Source: Streptomyces sp. NBC_00370
GTDB lineage: Bacteria; Actinomycetota; Actinomycetes; Streptomycetales; Streptomycetaceae
Direction: 5' to 3'
DNA length: 64,000 bases
Assembly (NCBI RefSeq): GCF_036084755.1
Contig: NZ_CP107968.1
Coordinates: 1,488,001-1,552,000 of the forward strand
The notes below the pieces were generated by a model. The model did not search any database and had not been told where the DNA came from. It saw nothing but the letters and a program-made list of their open reading frames with translations. How positions within the stretch are numbered: the first letter of the stretch is position 1; each line of letters begins with the position of its first letter. This document shows positions 18,501 to 26,509 of the stretch, piece by piece. The position numbers and the translations under genes are program-made.

Positions 18501-18800
18501 ATGTCCCGTACGGACAAGACCAAACCGTTGTGGGTGCGCTGCGCCGAGCACCGTCCTCGTCCGGCTCATGACCACCGTCACGGCTCGTGCGACCTGCCGC
18601 CGAACCCGACGCGGGAGGAGCCGGACACACACTGCCGGTGGGTGTACTCCTGGTTCGGTGAGACCTGCTGCTCGGGGCCCAACGGGCGTGCGGCCAAAAG
18701 GGAGTCGGGGGACATGAACCGGGCCCGGAACCGCGCGGACCGCTACGCGGGCCGGCTCGAAGCCCGCCGGTGTGTCACCTCCGGAGACGACACCTGCTGA
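18501..18800 (+). CDS. Small Cys/His-rich hypothetical protein
   Basis: A 99-residue basic protein. It opens MSRTDKTKPLWVRCAEH and has six Cys and five His in the first 65 residues (for example HDHRHGSCD and GETCCSG), suggesting metal binding. I recognise it only as the kind of conserved hypothetical common in Streptomyces. ATG 18501 has GGAAGGAACGAG just upstream; an in-frame ATG at 18423 is less likely. It is followed by a strong hairpin. Confidence 0.65.
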   Translation: MSRTDKTKPLWVRCAEHRPRPAHDHRHGSCDLPPNPTREEPDTHCRWVYSWFGETCCSGPNGRAAKRESGDMNRARNRADRYAGRLEARRCVTSGDDTC

Positions 18801-18844
18801 CCGGCCCGGCGCCCCGGCTGGGCATGAGCACCTGCCCCCGGCAC

Positions 18845-18892
18845 CGCACCGGCCCCCTCCCCGTGGTTCTGACCGGGGAGGGGGCCGGTGCG
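18845..18892. terminator. Bidirectional terminator
   Basis: A perfect 19-base-pair stem (18845-18863 with 18874-18892) and a 10-base loop lie between the small Cys/His-rich gene and the convergent GH2 gene. It is the clearest terminator in the window. Confidence 0.92.
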
Positions 18893-18901
18893 CCTGACGG
18901 G

Positions 18902-21514
18902 TCAGCTGCCCGAGCAGCCGGCCACGGTCGCCTGTGAAGCGTCGCGGATCAGCGCGTCCTGCGCCGCCTTCAGCCGTTTCACATCGGGCTTGACGACCTT
19001 GCGGTCGTACGTCATCAGGCCGTTGAGTTCACCCTCGACGTCCGATATCTGCGTGTACACAGCGCCGTTGCTGCCCTGGCACGCCAACTGGTGGACCTCG
19101 GCGAGCCGCGCCAGGTAGTCGTCCGTGTAGGCCGCCGGATCGACGTCCACGTACGACTGCTGCACCGCCCAGGCGTGTCCGGGCACCGCGAGTCCGAGTC
19201 CGCCGTACTCGCCGCTGACCAGGGCGCGCTTGCCGTCGGGGTTGGGCGGCAGGGCGGGACTCGGATAACCGTGCTCGTCCATGATGTCGCCGGTCCCGCC
19301 GTCCGCCCCCAGATTGAGCCCCGACATGTTGTTGACCAGCCGCGTCGGGTCCCAGGCCTTGGCCTGTTCGGCTATGCGGCCCACGTCGTACTGGCCCCAG
19401 CCCTCGTTGAAGGTGACCCACATGACCACCGAGGGGTGGCTGCTGTGCTGGTCGATCATGGTCTTCAGCTCACGCTCGTACTCGGCGCGCGCGGCCGTGT
19501 CCGGCTCCGCGCTCATCGCCGGCATGTCCTGCCAGACCAGCAGGCCCAGCTTGTCCGCCCAGTAGAACCAGCGGTCGGGTTCCACCTTGATGTGCTTGCG
19601 GACCGAGTTGAAGCCCATCTGCTTGTGCGTCTTCAGGTCGTAGGCCAGCGCCTCGTCGGTCGGCGCGGTGTGCAGGCCGTCCGGCCAGAAGCCCTGGTCG
19701 AGCGTGGCCATCATGAAGACGGGCTTGCCGTTGAGTACGGTACGCGGCGTGCCGTTCACGTTTTCGACGGCGATGGAGCGCATCCCGAAGTAACTGCCCA
19801 CCTGGTCCTGCCCGACGCGCACCTTGAGCTGGTAGAGGAACGGGTCGTCCGGGGACCACAGATGCGCCTTGTTGATCTTCAGGCTGACCGGTGCGCCGGT
19901 GCGTCCCGCGGCGGTCGCGATCTTCCGCTTGCCGTCGTAGGCCGTCGCCGTGACCGGGACACCGTCCGGTACGCCCTTGACCTCGACGGTGGCCCGGCCC
20001 GCCGTGACGTCCGGGGTGATCTTGAGGTCGGCGGCGTGGGTGGCGGCCACCGGCTCCATCCACACCGTCTGCCAGATACCGGACGACGGGGTGTACCAGA
20101 TGCCGCTGGGGTCGAGGCGCTGCTTCCCGACCGGCGGGTTCTCGCCGTCCGCCGCGTCGGTCGGGTCGTAGACGCCGACGATCAGCTCCTGGGTACGGCC
20201 GGGCTTCAGCGCGCCGGTGATGTCGGCGCTGAACTTGTCGTAGCCGCCCTTGTGCTGGGCGACCGCCTTGCCGTTGACGTACACGTCGGCCTGCCAGTCG
20301 ACAGCTCCGAAGTTGAGCTGGAGATGCTTGCTCTTGCCGACCTTCCAGTCCTTGGGAACGGTGAAGGTGCGGCGGTACCACATCCGGTCCTCGTGGCGTT
20401 CGATGCCGGAGAGCTGGGACTCGACCGGGTACGGCACGAGGATCTTCTCGGCGAGCTGCTTGCCGACCGGGGGCTTGTCGCCCGGCTGTGCGGCGGCGAA
20501 CTGCCACTGGCCGTTGAGGTTCTGCCAGTCGTCGCGGGTGAGTTGGGGCCGCGGGTACTCGGGATGGGCGTTCTTCGGGCCCACCTCGTCGGCCCATTTG
20601 GTGCGCAGCTCGTACTCCGAGTTGTTCGGCCCGCTGCTCCAGAACTGTCCGACGGCGGCGCCGTCCGAGCCGGTCAGGCCGCCGTTGCCGTCGTACGTGA
20701 GGTCGGCCTGGCCACTGGCGCCGCCGCCCTTCTTGCCGACGACCGGTTCCTTGAGTCCGACGACGAGGGAGCGCGGGTCGGCGGGGTCGGCCTTGACCGT
20801 GCCGAGCGGCCATTTCGCGCCGCCGATGACGGCCTGGAGGTGGTCGGCGAGGCCGCTCGGGAGCGCCGCGAGGGGCTGTGCGAAGTCGAGTCTGAGGCTG
20901 CGGCCGTCCTTGAGGACGGTGGTCGAGATGGCCCCGTCGTAGTCCCAGTCGGCGGGGAGGCGGAACGCGGAGGAGGGGATGGCTTCCTTCTCCTGGCCGG
21001 GTTCGGTCCAGCGCAGATGGAGGTTGGAGCCGCCGGTGTGCTCGAAGTACTCGACCTTGATGTCGTAGGCCTTACCGGCCGTCAACTCGACGGGCTGGGA
21101 GGTCTGTTCCTTCTCCCAGTCGTCGACCCAGTGGTCGATGGTCAGCTTGCCGTCGACCCAGAGCCGGAAGCCGTTGTCGCCGATGACGGAGAAGGTCGTC
21201 GCACCGGTCTCCTCGGGCACGACCTCGCCCGTCCAGCGCACACTGGCGTCGTCGGCCTGGCCGGTGGCGGTCTGCAGCCGCGAGTCGAGGCTGTTGAAGT
21301 CGATGTTCGGGTCGAAGCCGGTGGCCTTCAGCTCACCGAAGTCGAAGGCGCCCGGGGCGGACTGGGTGAAGTACTCGCCCTTGAGGCCGTGTGCTCCTGC
21401 GGGGTCCTCGGCGGCTCCGGCTGCCCCGGCCGACGGCGGCACGGTCAGGACGGCGAGGCCGAGCCCGGCGGCCAGAAGCATGGCCAGTTTGCCTCTGAGT
21501 CGTTTGGTGCGCAC
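18902..21514 (-). CDS. Secreted glycoside hydrolase family 2 enzyme with PA14 domain (beta-galactosidase-like)
   Basis: An 870-residue protein with a Sec signal peptide. Residues about 45-180 form a PA14 domain (LKGEYFTQ..., FRLWVDGKLTIDHW, YFEHTGGSNLHLRW), a likely carbohydrate-binding module. GH2 sugar-binding, Ig-like and TIM-barrel domains follow, with RMWYRRTF, KHIKVEPDRWFYWADKLGLLVWQDMP, acid/base Glu704 in FNEGW and a probable nucleophile Glu769 in SGEYGG. GTG 21514 has AAGGAG 6 bases upstream. A CAACGTTG dyad about 50 bases upstream suggests LacI-type sugar control. The substrate is probably a beta-galactoside or related beta-glycan, unproven. Confidence 0.9.
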   Translation of the reverse strand: MRTKRLRGKLAMLLAAGLGLAVLTVPPSAGAAGAAEDPAGAHGLKGEYFTQSAPGAFDFGELKATGFDPNIDFNSLDSRLQTATGQADDASVRWTGEVVPEETGATTFSVIGDNGFRLWVDGKLTIDHWVDDWEKEQTSQPVELTAGKAYDIKVEYFEHTGGSNLHLRWTEPGQEKEAIPSSAFRLPADWDYDGAISTTVLKDGRSLRLDFAQPLAALPSGLADHLQAVIGGAKWPLGTVKADPADPRSLVVGLKEPVVGKKGGGASGQADLTYDGNGGLTGSDGAAVGQFWSSGPNNSEYELRTKWADEVGPKNAHPEYPRPQLTRDDWQNLNGQWQFAAAQPGDKPPVGKQLAEKILVPYPVESQLSGIERHEDRMWYRRTFTVPKDWKVGKSKHLQLNFGAVDWQADVYVNGKAVAQHKGGYDKFSADITGALKPGRTQELIVGVYDPTDAADGENPPVGKQRLDPSGIWYTPSSGIWQTVWMEPVAATHAADLKITPDVTAGRATVEVKGVPDGVPVTATAYDGKRKIATAAGRTGAPVSLKINKAHLWSPDDPFLYQLKVRVGQDQVGSYFGMRSIAVENVNGTPRTVLNGKPVFMMATLDQGFWPDGLHTAPTDEALAYDLKTHKQMGFNSVRKHIKVEPDRWFYWADKLGLLVWQDMPAMSAEPDTAARAEYERELKTMIDQHSSHPSVVMWVTFNEGWGQYDVGRIAEQAKAWDPTRLVNNMSGLNLGADGGTGDIMDEHGYPSPALPPNPDGKRALVSGEYGGLGLAVPGHAWAVQQSYVDVDPAAYTDDYLARLAEVHQLACQGSNGAVYTQISDVEGELNGLMTYDRKVVKPDVKRLKAAQDALIRDASQATVAGCSGS

Positions 21515-21558
21515 GAATTCTCCTTGACTGAGATACGGCACTCGATTACTTACAGTCA

Positions 21559-21572
21559 CTACAACGTTGGAA
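21559..21572. promoter_or_regulatory. CAACGTTG operator-like dyad upstream of the GH2 gene
   Basis: The core CAACGTTG (21562-21569) is a perfect 8-base palindrome 48-55 bases before the GTG start. LacI-family operators of actinobacterial sugar genes often have a central CG and look like TGNCAACGTTGNCA. The same core precedes the other GH2 gene at 56807-56820. No LacI-family gene is present in the window. Confidence 0.5.
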
Positions 21573-21643
21573 ACAGTGGCCGTTGCATGACAACATGCCA
21601 CCGGCCGGGCTGTCCAGAGTCGTGCGCGGGCATTGCCGCCGGT

Positions 21644-22294
21644 TCAGCTGTGCGCGGTGCGGCGACGGCCGGGGGTGAGCAGGTAGGCGAGCGCCATGTC
21701 GCTGAGCTCGTCGGCGTACTGACGCCGGGCCACCTCGCCGGTGACGGGATCGGGGCGTACGGAGTTGTGGAAGCAGGCGCCGAGGACGGCGCGGGCCACG
21801 GTGTCCAGGGCTGCCGCCGGGTCCGGGCGCCGGATCTCGTGGGTGTGAGGAGCCGCCGCTTCGAGCAGGAGACGGTGGATCTCGCTGATCGTGCGGGCAC
21901 CGCGGTCCAGCGCGCCGGCTCCCCGCGTCCGCAGCAGTTCGGGGAAGAGGGTGCTGTGGTCGGCGAAGGACTGCAACAGCGCGTGGGCGTAGGCGTCCAT
22001 GACGCCGGCAAGTGACGGCTCGGCCGTGCGCAACCGCTCCGCCACGTACTCCTCGCGCCGCTCCAGCATCCGCTCGGTGAGGGCGGCGATCAACTGCTCC
22101 TTGCCCTCGAAGCGGCGGTAGATCGAGCCGACGGCGACGCCGGCGCGCTCCGCGACGCCGGTCATCGTCATCTCCTCCAGGCCGGACGAGGAGGCGATGT
22201 CCTCGGCCGCCCGCAGGACGCGAGCCAGCGTCGCGGCGCTGCGCGCCTGCCGGGGCTGCCGGTAGGGCGCTGCGCGGTTCGGCTCGTCGGTCAT
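21644..22294 (-). CDS. TetR-family transcriptional regulator
   Basis: A 216-residue regulator. The N-terminal HTH is typical: RVLRAAEDIASSSGLEEMTMTGVAERAGVAVGSIYRRFEGKEQLIAAL. The C-terminal ligand domain is all-helical, with about 140 residues. The start is probably ATG 22294 (MTDEPNRAAP), with ATG 22303 as alternative; neither has a strong ribosome site. It is divergent from the T7SS-like genes at 22453 and follows the GH2 gene on the same strand. Its targets are unknown. Confidence 0.88.
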   Translation of the reverse strand: MTDEPNRAAPYRQPRQARSAATLARVLRAAEDIASSSGLEEMTMTGVAERAGVAVGSIYRRFEGKEQLIAALTERMLERREEYVAERLRTAEPSLAGVMDAYAHALLQSFADHSTLFPELLRTRGAGALDRGARTISEIHRLLLEAAAPHTHEIRRPDPAAALDTVARAVLGACFHNSVRPDPVTGEVARRQYADELSDMALAYLLTPGRRRTAHS

Positions 22295-22452
22295 GTCACG
22301 CATCGTATCGGCGGGGGCCTCGGCGGGGCTCACAACGCGAGGCCGCAACGTCGCCGCCGCGGCTTGAAATGGCTTGGCGCGGCCCGGTTGCCTGCTGATA
22401 AAATTCATGGCCCTCCGGGACGGCGGATCCCGGGGCGACGACGGGGGGATTT

Positions 22453-22905
22453 GTGTCGTTCGAAGAAGAATGGGCCGCGTCCAAGGCCGATGCGCTTGAC
22501 CGGCGCTCGGACGCCATGCGGCTCAATCACCTGGAGCCTACTCCGAGTTCCGGTCCCGGAGGAACTCCTTCCGGTGGAACCCTGGATTACAACACGGATT
22601 CCATCAACGGGAATGCGAATCTGCTCATCGAAATCGCCGGCTTTCTCTACGAAGGCAGGCCGGACGGCGACCTGTGCACCCTGGCCAGGGAGCCGAGGGT
22701 GCATCATGACGTCGCGGCCCAGGTGGAGCGCTTCGGCAGGTTCGCCGACGACCAGTTCCAGGACACGGTGGCGCTCTTCGCCGCTCTCGCCACCCGCCTG
22801 AAGACCACCGGGACGGATTTCGTGACCGTGGACGACGACAACGTCGGGCGATTCCTCGGACTGGTCCTGAGCGACGGTCAGTACGTGGCACCGGAGGCGA
22901 AGTGA
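22453..22905 (+). CDS. Small acidic protein, possible ESX/T7SS-associated partner
   Basis: A 150-residue protein starting at GTG 22453 after GGGGGGA. The N-terminal third is Ser/Pro/Gly-rich, and the rest (from NGNANLLIEIAGFLYEG) is predicted helical with heptad-like patterns (VAAQVERFGRFADDQFQDTVALFAALATRL). Its stop overlaps the GTG of the next gene. The size, acidity and pairing with a T7SS-type effector suggest a co-secreted partner or chaperone; this is inferred from context. I do not recognise the family. Confidence 0.7.
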   Translation: MSFEEEWAASKADALDRRSDAMRLNHLEPTPSSGPGGTPSGGTLDYNTDSINGNANLLIEIAGFLYEGRPDGDLCTLAREPRVHHDVAAQVERFGRFADDQFQDTVALFAALATRLKTTGTDFVTVDDDNVGRFLGLVLSDGQYVAPEAK

Positions 22906-24293
22906 GCGGGCTGAGCCACCGCAAGGACGTCGAATTCCTGGAAGGCTGCAATCCGGCGCTCGTGGAGCGGAATGCCGACGAGTTCCAGCGGTTACGCGAC
23001 ATGCTGGCGGAAGTCGACGAGCCCGCCGAGCGGGCGGAGAAGCGAACGCACTGGAAAAGTGAGGGCAGTCAGCATTACGAAGCGCGCGTCGCGGAGGCGC
23101 GCAAACTGCTGACGAGCATGGCGGAGGGGTACGGCCAGGCGAGCAGCACCCTGCGCGCGTACGCCTGGGCGCTGGAGAGCGCGAAGGGCTACTACTCGGC
23201 GGGAAAGGAGAACGAACAGGCCCTGGCCGATCTCATCGGTACCAAAGGCACGGCGGTCACCCGTAAGGCGCAGGACGCGGAGCCCATGCGGCAGTGGGAG
23301 GACATGCGGGCGACGACGGGTGTCCTCGACTTCTTCGCCGAACTCACCATGGACGTCGACGACATCAAGGACGCGGCGAACCAGTTGCATGACGCAGCGG
23401 GCGGCTGCTTCCATCTCGCGAAGACCACGGAGAAGGAAGCCCGCGACATCTGCGTCCACGGAATGAAGCAGGCCTACGATCTGCTGCCCGAGTTCCGGAT
23501 GGGTTTCATCGACCGGGTGGACATCGTCTCGGCCATCGCAGCGATGCGCAGGGAGGCCCAGGAGGCGAGCGACAACCCCCTCACGCATCTGCCCGGCAGC
23601 GGCCCCAAGCACGACTACGTCGCAGCAACCGGGTCCAGTCCCGTCTCACCGACGCTGAGCGACATCCGGACCCGGCTGGCCCATCTGCCGGACGCGAAGG
23701 ACGCCTACTGGAACCCCCCGTCCACGGACAAGGAGAAGGCGGCCTGGATCGCAGCGAACAAGGAGATCATCCAGGCCGCGGCAACGAACTCCGGACTGCC
23801 GGCGGACATGGTCGCGGGCATCGCGTGGCAGGAGATCGCGGGCCAGCCGGGATTCCTGGACGACATCACCGACACCATCCGCGAACAGGCCGACGCGCCT
23901 TGGGGGTTGAGCCCCGTCTCGCCGGAGAATCTGCCGTGGCGTCTCGGCGGGACCCCGGACGAGACGTCCTTCGGCCCGATCGCGATCCAGGTACGGCGGG
24001 GCGCCGAGGTGCTCGGCTACGATCCGGACAATCTCACCGACCTCCAGCGGTCGGTCGTGGAGGAGTCCCTCCAGGACCCGGGCCAGAACATCTTCATCGC
24101 CTCCGGGTATCTGGCCCAGCTCAAGGCGGAGAGCGAGTTCGCCGACGTACCGCCGCAGGAGATGACGTCCGCCCAGTACCAGGAACTCGCCGCCCGGTAC
24201 AACGGCGGACCGTACTGGGAGTCGGGCAAGGCCCAGACGTACGGCCACAACTTCGACCGCGACCTCGACCACGCAAGGGAAGCACTGCGCTGA
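22902..24293 (+). CDS. Putative type VII-secreted lysozyme-like protein
   Basis: A 463-residue protein. The N-terminal 130 residues resemble the putative T7SS signal domain: CNPALVERNADEFQRLRDML, then a WxSEGSQHYEAR helix turn and YAWALESAKGYYSAGKE. A helical linker leads to a C-terminal domain (about 300-463) that looks like a lysozyme or lytic transglycosylase, with Glu in GIAWQEIAG and AARYNGGPYWESGKAQTYGHNFDR at the end. It lacks a Sec signal. The reading is a secreted peptidoglycan-cleaving effector. The GTG overlaps the upstream stop, and the next gene starts on its own stop. Confidence 0.75.
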   Translation: MSGLSHRKDVEFLEGCNPALVERNADEFQRLRDMLAEVDEPAERAEKRTHWKSEGSQHYEARVAEARKLLTSMAEGYGQASSTLRAYAWALESAKGYYSAGKENEQALADLIGTKGTAVTRKAQDAEPMRQWEDMRATTGVLDFFAELTMDVDDIKDAANQLHDAAGGCFHLAKTTEKEARDICVHGMKQAYDLLPEFRMGFIDRVDIVSAIAAMRREAQEASDNPLTHLPGSGPKHDYVAATGSSPVSPTLSDIRTRLAHLPDAKDAYWNPPSTDKEKAAWIAANKEIIQAAATNSGLPADMVAGIAWQEIAGQPGFLDDITDTIREQADAPWGLSPVSPENLPWRLGGTPDETSFGPIAIQVRRGAEVLGYDPDNLTDLQRSVVEESLQDPGQNIFIASGYLAQLKAESEFADVPPQEMTSAQYQELAARYNGGPYWESGKAQTYGHNFDRDLDHAREALR

Positions 24294-24613
24294 TGCTTGA
24301 CCGCACCGAAGCCACCCGGACGACCGAGGACCAGGGCTGCCTGCGGTGGGTGCTGGCCGTTCCGCTCGTGCTCCTCCACCTCGTGGCGGCCTGGTTCTGC
24401 TACACGGCGCTGACCATTGAACCGGGGGGCAGTTGGGACGACGACGCACGCGCCGGGATCGTGCTGTCGTGCCTGCTCACCCTCGTGGCAAGCGGTCTGG
24501 CCCTGCTGATCACACTCGCGCCCTCGGTGCGGCGCACGATGGGTCGCTGGTGGCTGGCGCCGCCGGTGGTGCTGGGTGTCGTGGCGGCGGTCCGATGGGC
24601 GACGACGGGGTGA
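24293..24613 (+). CDS. Small three-TM membrane protein downstream of the lysozyme-like gene
   Basis: A 106-residue protein starting in the TGATG that ends the lysozyme-like gene. Three hydrophobic helices are visible (about 20-40, 58-80 and 88-104). It is translationally coupled to the muramidase-like gene, so it could be a membrane immunity protein or help effector release; the sequence itself shows no family. Its last 104 bases overlap the end of the convergent TPR gene. Confidence 0.68.
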   Translation: MLDRTEATRTTEDQGCLRWVLAVPLVLLHLVAAWFCYTALTIEPGGSWDDDARAGIVLSCLLTLVASGLALLITLAPSVRRTMGRWWLAPPVVLGVVAAVRWATTG

Positions 24614-25874
24614 CGGGGAGCCGTTGGGGAGTGAGGAGCAGGGTTTCGTAGGTGTGGTGACGGCGGGTGCCGGTGCGGTGGTGCAGCAGCTCCGCCGCGC
24701 GGGCGGGTTCGCCCGCGTCCATGAGTGCACGGGCGAGGGTGTCCTGGATGATCTCGCGCTCCACCCGTACTCCCCCGATCCGCTCGGCCTTCTCACCCAG
24801 GCCGCTCAACAGGTCCGCCGCAGCGCGGGGGCGCCCCGCCGTGACCTCCGCCAGCGCCTCGACCACGGGCGCCAGGACCTCGCGGTAGTCGGCGCGTTCG
24901 TCGGCCGACGCCCGGCGGGAGAGCTGGTGCAGGTCGTCGGTCGCGCCCTCCACAGCGAGCGCCAGGGCGAGGTTGAAGGTGTGGAAGACCTCCGCCGTAC
25001 CGCCCGGCGCGGCGAGCAGTTCCCGGATGTGGTCCGGGTCGCTGCGGCCCGCCGGTGACTGACCGGCCAGCAGCAGGCGCCAGTTCGTCGCGGCCCGCAT
25101 GCCGACGTCCGTACGTGCCAGGGCCGTGTCGGCCCGTCGGCGCGCGTCGGCGAAGTCGCCGCAGGCGATGGACTGCAGGGCGGCGTGCCAGTTCAAGTGC
25201 CGCGCCTGGAGCGCGTGGGGGTCGGTGGCGAGCCAGTCGTCGAGGAAGCCGCTGCCGGCGGGGCCTGTGCCCAACTCGTGCTCCGCGTGCGCCAGGGCGT
25301 GCGCGGCCACGCCCGAGCGGGGATGGCGGACCAGGGCCTGCTCCGCCAGCGCGTGGGCCTCGCGTACCCGGCCCTGCTCGGCCCGGGTCGAGGCCAGCCA
25401 GCTCACCCAGGGCCAGCTGTCCGAACCGGCGTGCGCGGCCTGATGCTCCATCAGCAGGGTGCCCCGCGCGCGGTAGTCGGCGTCCTCGCAGGCGGAGAAG
25501 GCACCCAGCATGATCCCGGCCTGCTCGTCGGCGGGCCAGCGGTCGAAGTGCCCCGCCAAGTGGTCGGCCGTCAGCCGGTACTGCCGGTGGGTATGGAGGA
25601 ACACCCCGTGGACCAGGCTCGCTTCCCGCTCCCCCGCGGCCCGCGCGTCCCGGTGCGCGATCACCAGTTGCTCCTTGAGCACCGTCTCGTCCCAGTGCCC
25701 GCCCGCTGCCAGGGCGAGCAGCGCCCGCGCCACACCGCAGTCCGGGTCCGAGCCCACCCACTCACGCAGCAGAGGCAGCGTCCGCCCGCTCAGGGAGAGC
25801 AGCGCCTCCACCGCCCGCTCCGCCACCGGCGCGTCCGCCGCCGTCCCACCACTCAGCGCCGTCCCGCCGGTCAT
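24510..25874 (-). CDS. TPR protein, TTC38-like
   Basis: A 454-residue soluble protein made of helical pairs, reminiscent of the TTC38-type TPR family: LVHGVFLHTHRQYRLTADHLAGHFDRWPADEQ, then AAHALAHAEHELG and LNWHAALQSIACGDFADA. Ala/Arg/Glu-rich repeats run to about residue 410; the last 45 residues are Pro-rich and overlap the convergent gene at 24293-24613. ATG 25874 is preceded by GGCGAG. The function is unknown; TPR proteins serve as scaffolds. The true stop could be earlier if the tail is a frame artefact. Confidence 0.75.
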   Translation of the reverse strand: MTGGTALSGGTAADAPVAERAVEALLSLSGRTLPLLREWVGSDPDCGVARALLALAAGGHWDETVLKEQLVIAHRDARAAGEREASLVHGVFLHTHRQYRLTADHLAGHFDRWPADEQAGIMLGAFSACEDADYRARGTLLMEHQAAHAGSDSWPWVSWLASTRAEQGRVREAHALAEQALVRHPRSGVAAHALAHAEHELGTGPAGSGFLDDWLATDPHALQARHLNWHAALQSIACGDFADARRRADTALARTDVGMRAATNWRLLLAGQSPAGRSDPDHIRELLAAPGGTAEVFHTFNLALALAVEGATDDLHQLSRRASADERADYREVLAPVVEALAEVTAGRPRAAADLLSGLGEKAERIGGVRVEREIIQDTLARALMDAGEPARAAELLHHRTGTRRHHTYETLLLTPQRLPVTPSSPIGPPPRHPAPPAAPATSDPSCAAPRARV

Positions 25875-25893
25875 CCGCTGCTCGCCGTCCTGC

Positions 25894-26202
25894 TCACACA
25901 CTGGACATGAACACGGCGGTGCAGATGATGCCGCTGTTGCCGCAGTGGTTACGCGGCAGGCTCAGCGGCAAGCCGGTCTGGTTGCCGTTCGCGAGTCCGC
26001 TGCCGGTCACCGTCGCGCCCTCGGCCCGCGCATCGTCATGACTGGCGCAGGTGTTGCCGAACGCCGCGTTGCCGACCCCGACGACGTTCGCCTGGGCGGC
26101 GCCGGCCGGGAGCAGCGCCACCCCGGCCACCGCGCCCAGCATCGCGGCCCGCGCGCCCATGCGCCCCGCGCTGCCGCCCGTACCCCGCGTCTCGACACCC
26201 AT
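25894..26202 (-). CDS. Small secreted chaplin-like protein
   Basis: A 102-residue precursor with AAGGAGGA in front of ATG 26202. After a signal peptide ending GAAQA the mature part reads NVVGVGNAAFGNTCASH, then ATVTGSGLANGNQ, then LPLSLPRNHCGNSG. The short hydrophobic, Gly/Asn-rich strands and the two spaced Cys recall chaplins, but the order differs from classic chaplin domains and no sorting signal is present. It is likely a small wall- or surface-associated protein. It lies 19 bases upstream of the TPR gene. Confidence 0.72.
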   Translation of the reverse strand: MGVETRGTGGSAGRMGARAAMLGAVAGVALLPAGAAQANVVGVGNAAFGNTCASHDDARAEGATVTGSGLANGNQTGLPLSLPRNHCGNSGIICTAVFMSSV

Positions 26203-26321
26203 CAGGTTCCTCCTTCGTCCGGGCCCTGACCGATCCGGGCCGCACCTCCACCAACGACGGAACCCGGCTCACGACACGCGAAACCCCAGGTCACCCCCGG
26301 CCGGGTGTCAGGACCGGGCAG

Positions 26322-26509
26322 AGCGACACGGACCTGACCGAGGACCGCACGCCTGAGACCTGTCTCGGCACCCTGCGGATCGCCGGCTACTTCGGTGACC
26401 CGCTGGTCGACGACAAGGTCGCCGCCTGTCCGGTCCTCGCGGGCGAAGGTCCGGTGAAGGTCCTCGTCGACGGGAAACCGACCAGGCGTACTCCTTCACC
26501 TTCGGGTAG
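26322..26509 (+). pseudogene. Gene fragment of unknown origin
   Basis: A coding-like plus-strand stretch translates as SDTDLTEDRTPETCLGTL..., ACPVLAGEGPVKVLVDGK, then needs a frame change near 26480 to end DQAYSFTFG. No start codon or ribosome site precedes it. It looks like the last 60 residues of a degraded protein-coding gene. I cannot name the parent family. Confidence 0.35.

Noticed and set aside
19091..22015. 974-codon plus-strand frame
   Set aside because: It covers the GH2 and part of the TetR gene on the opposite strand; Val/Gly/Arg-rich composition typical of antisense high-GC frames.
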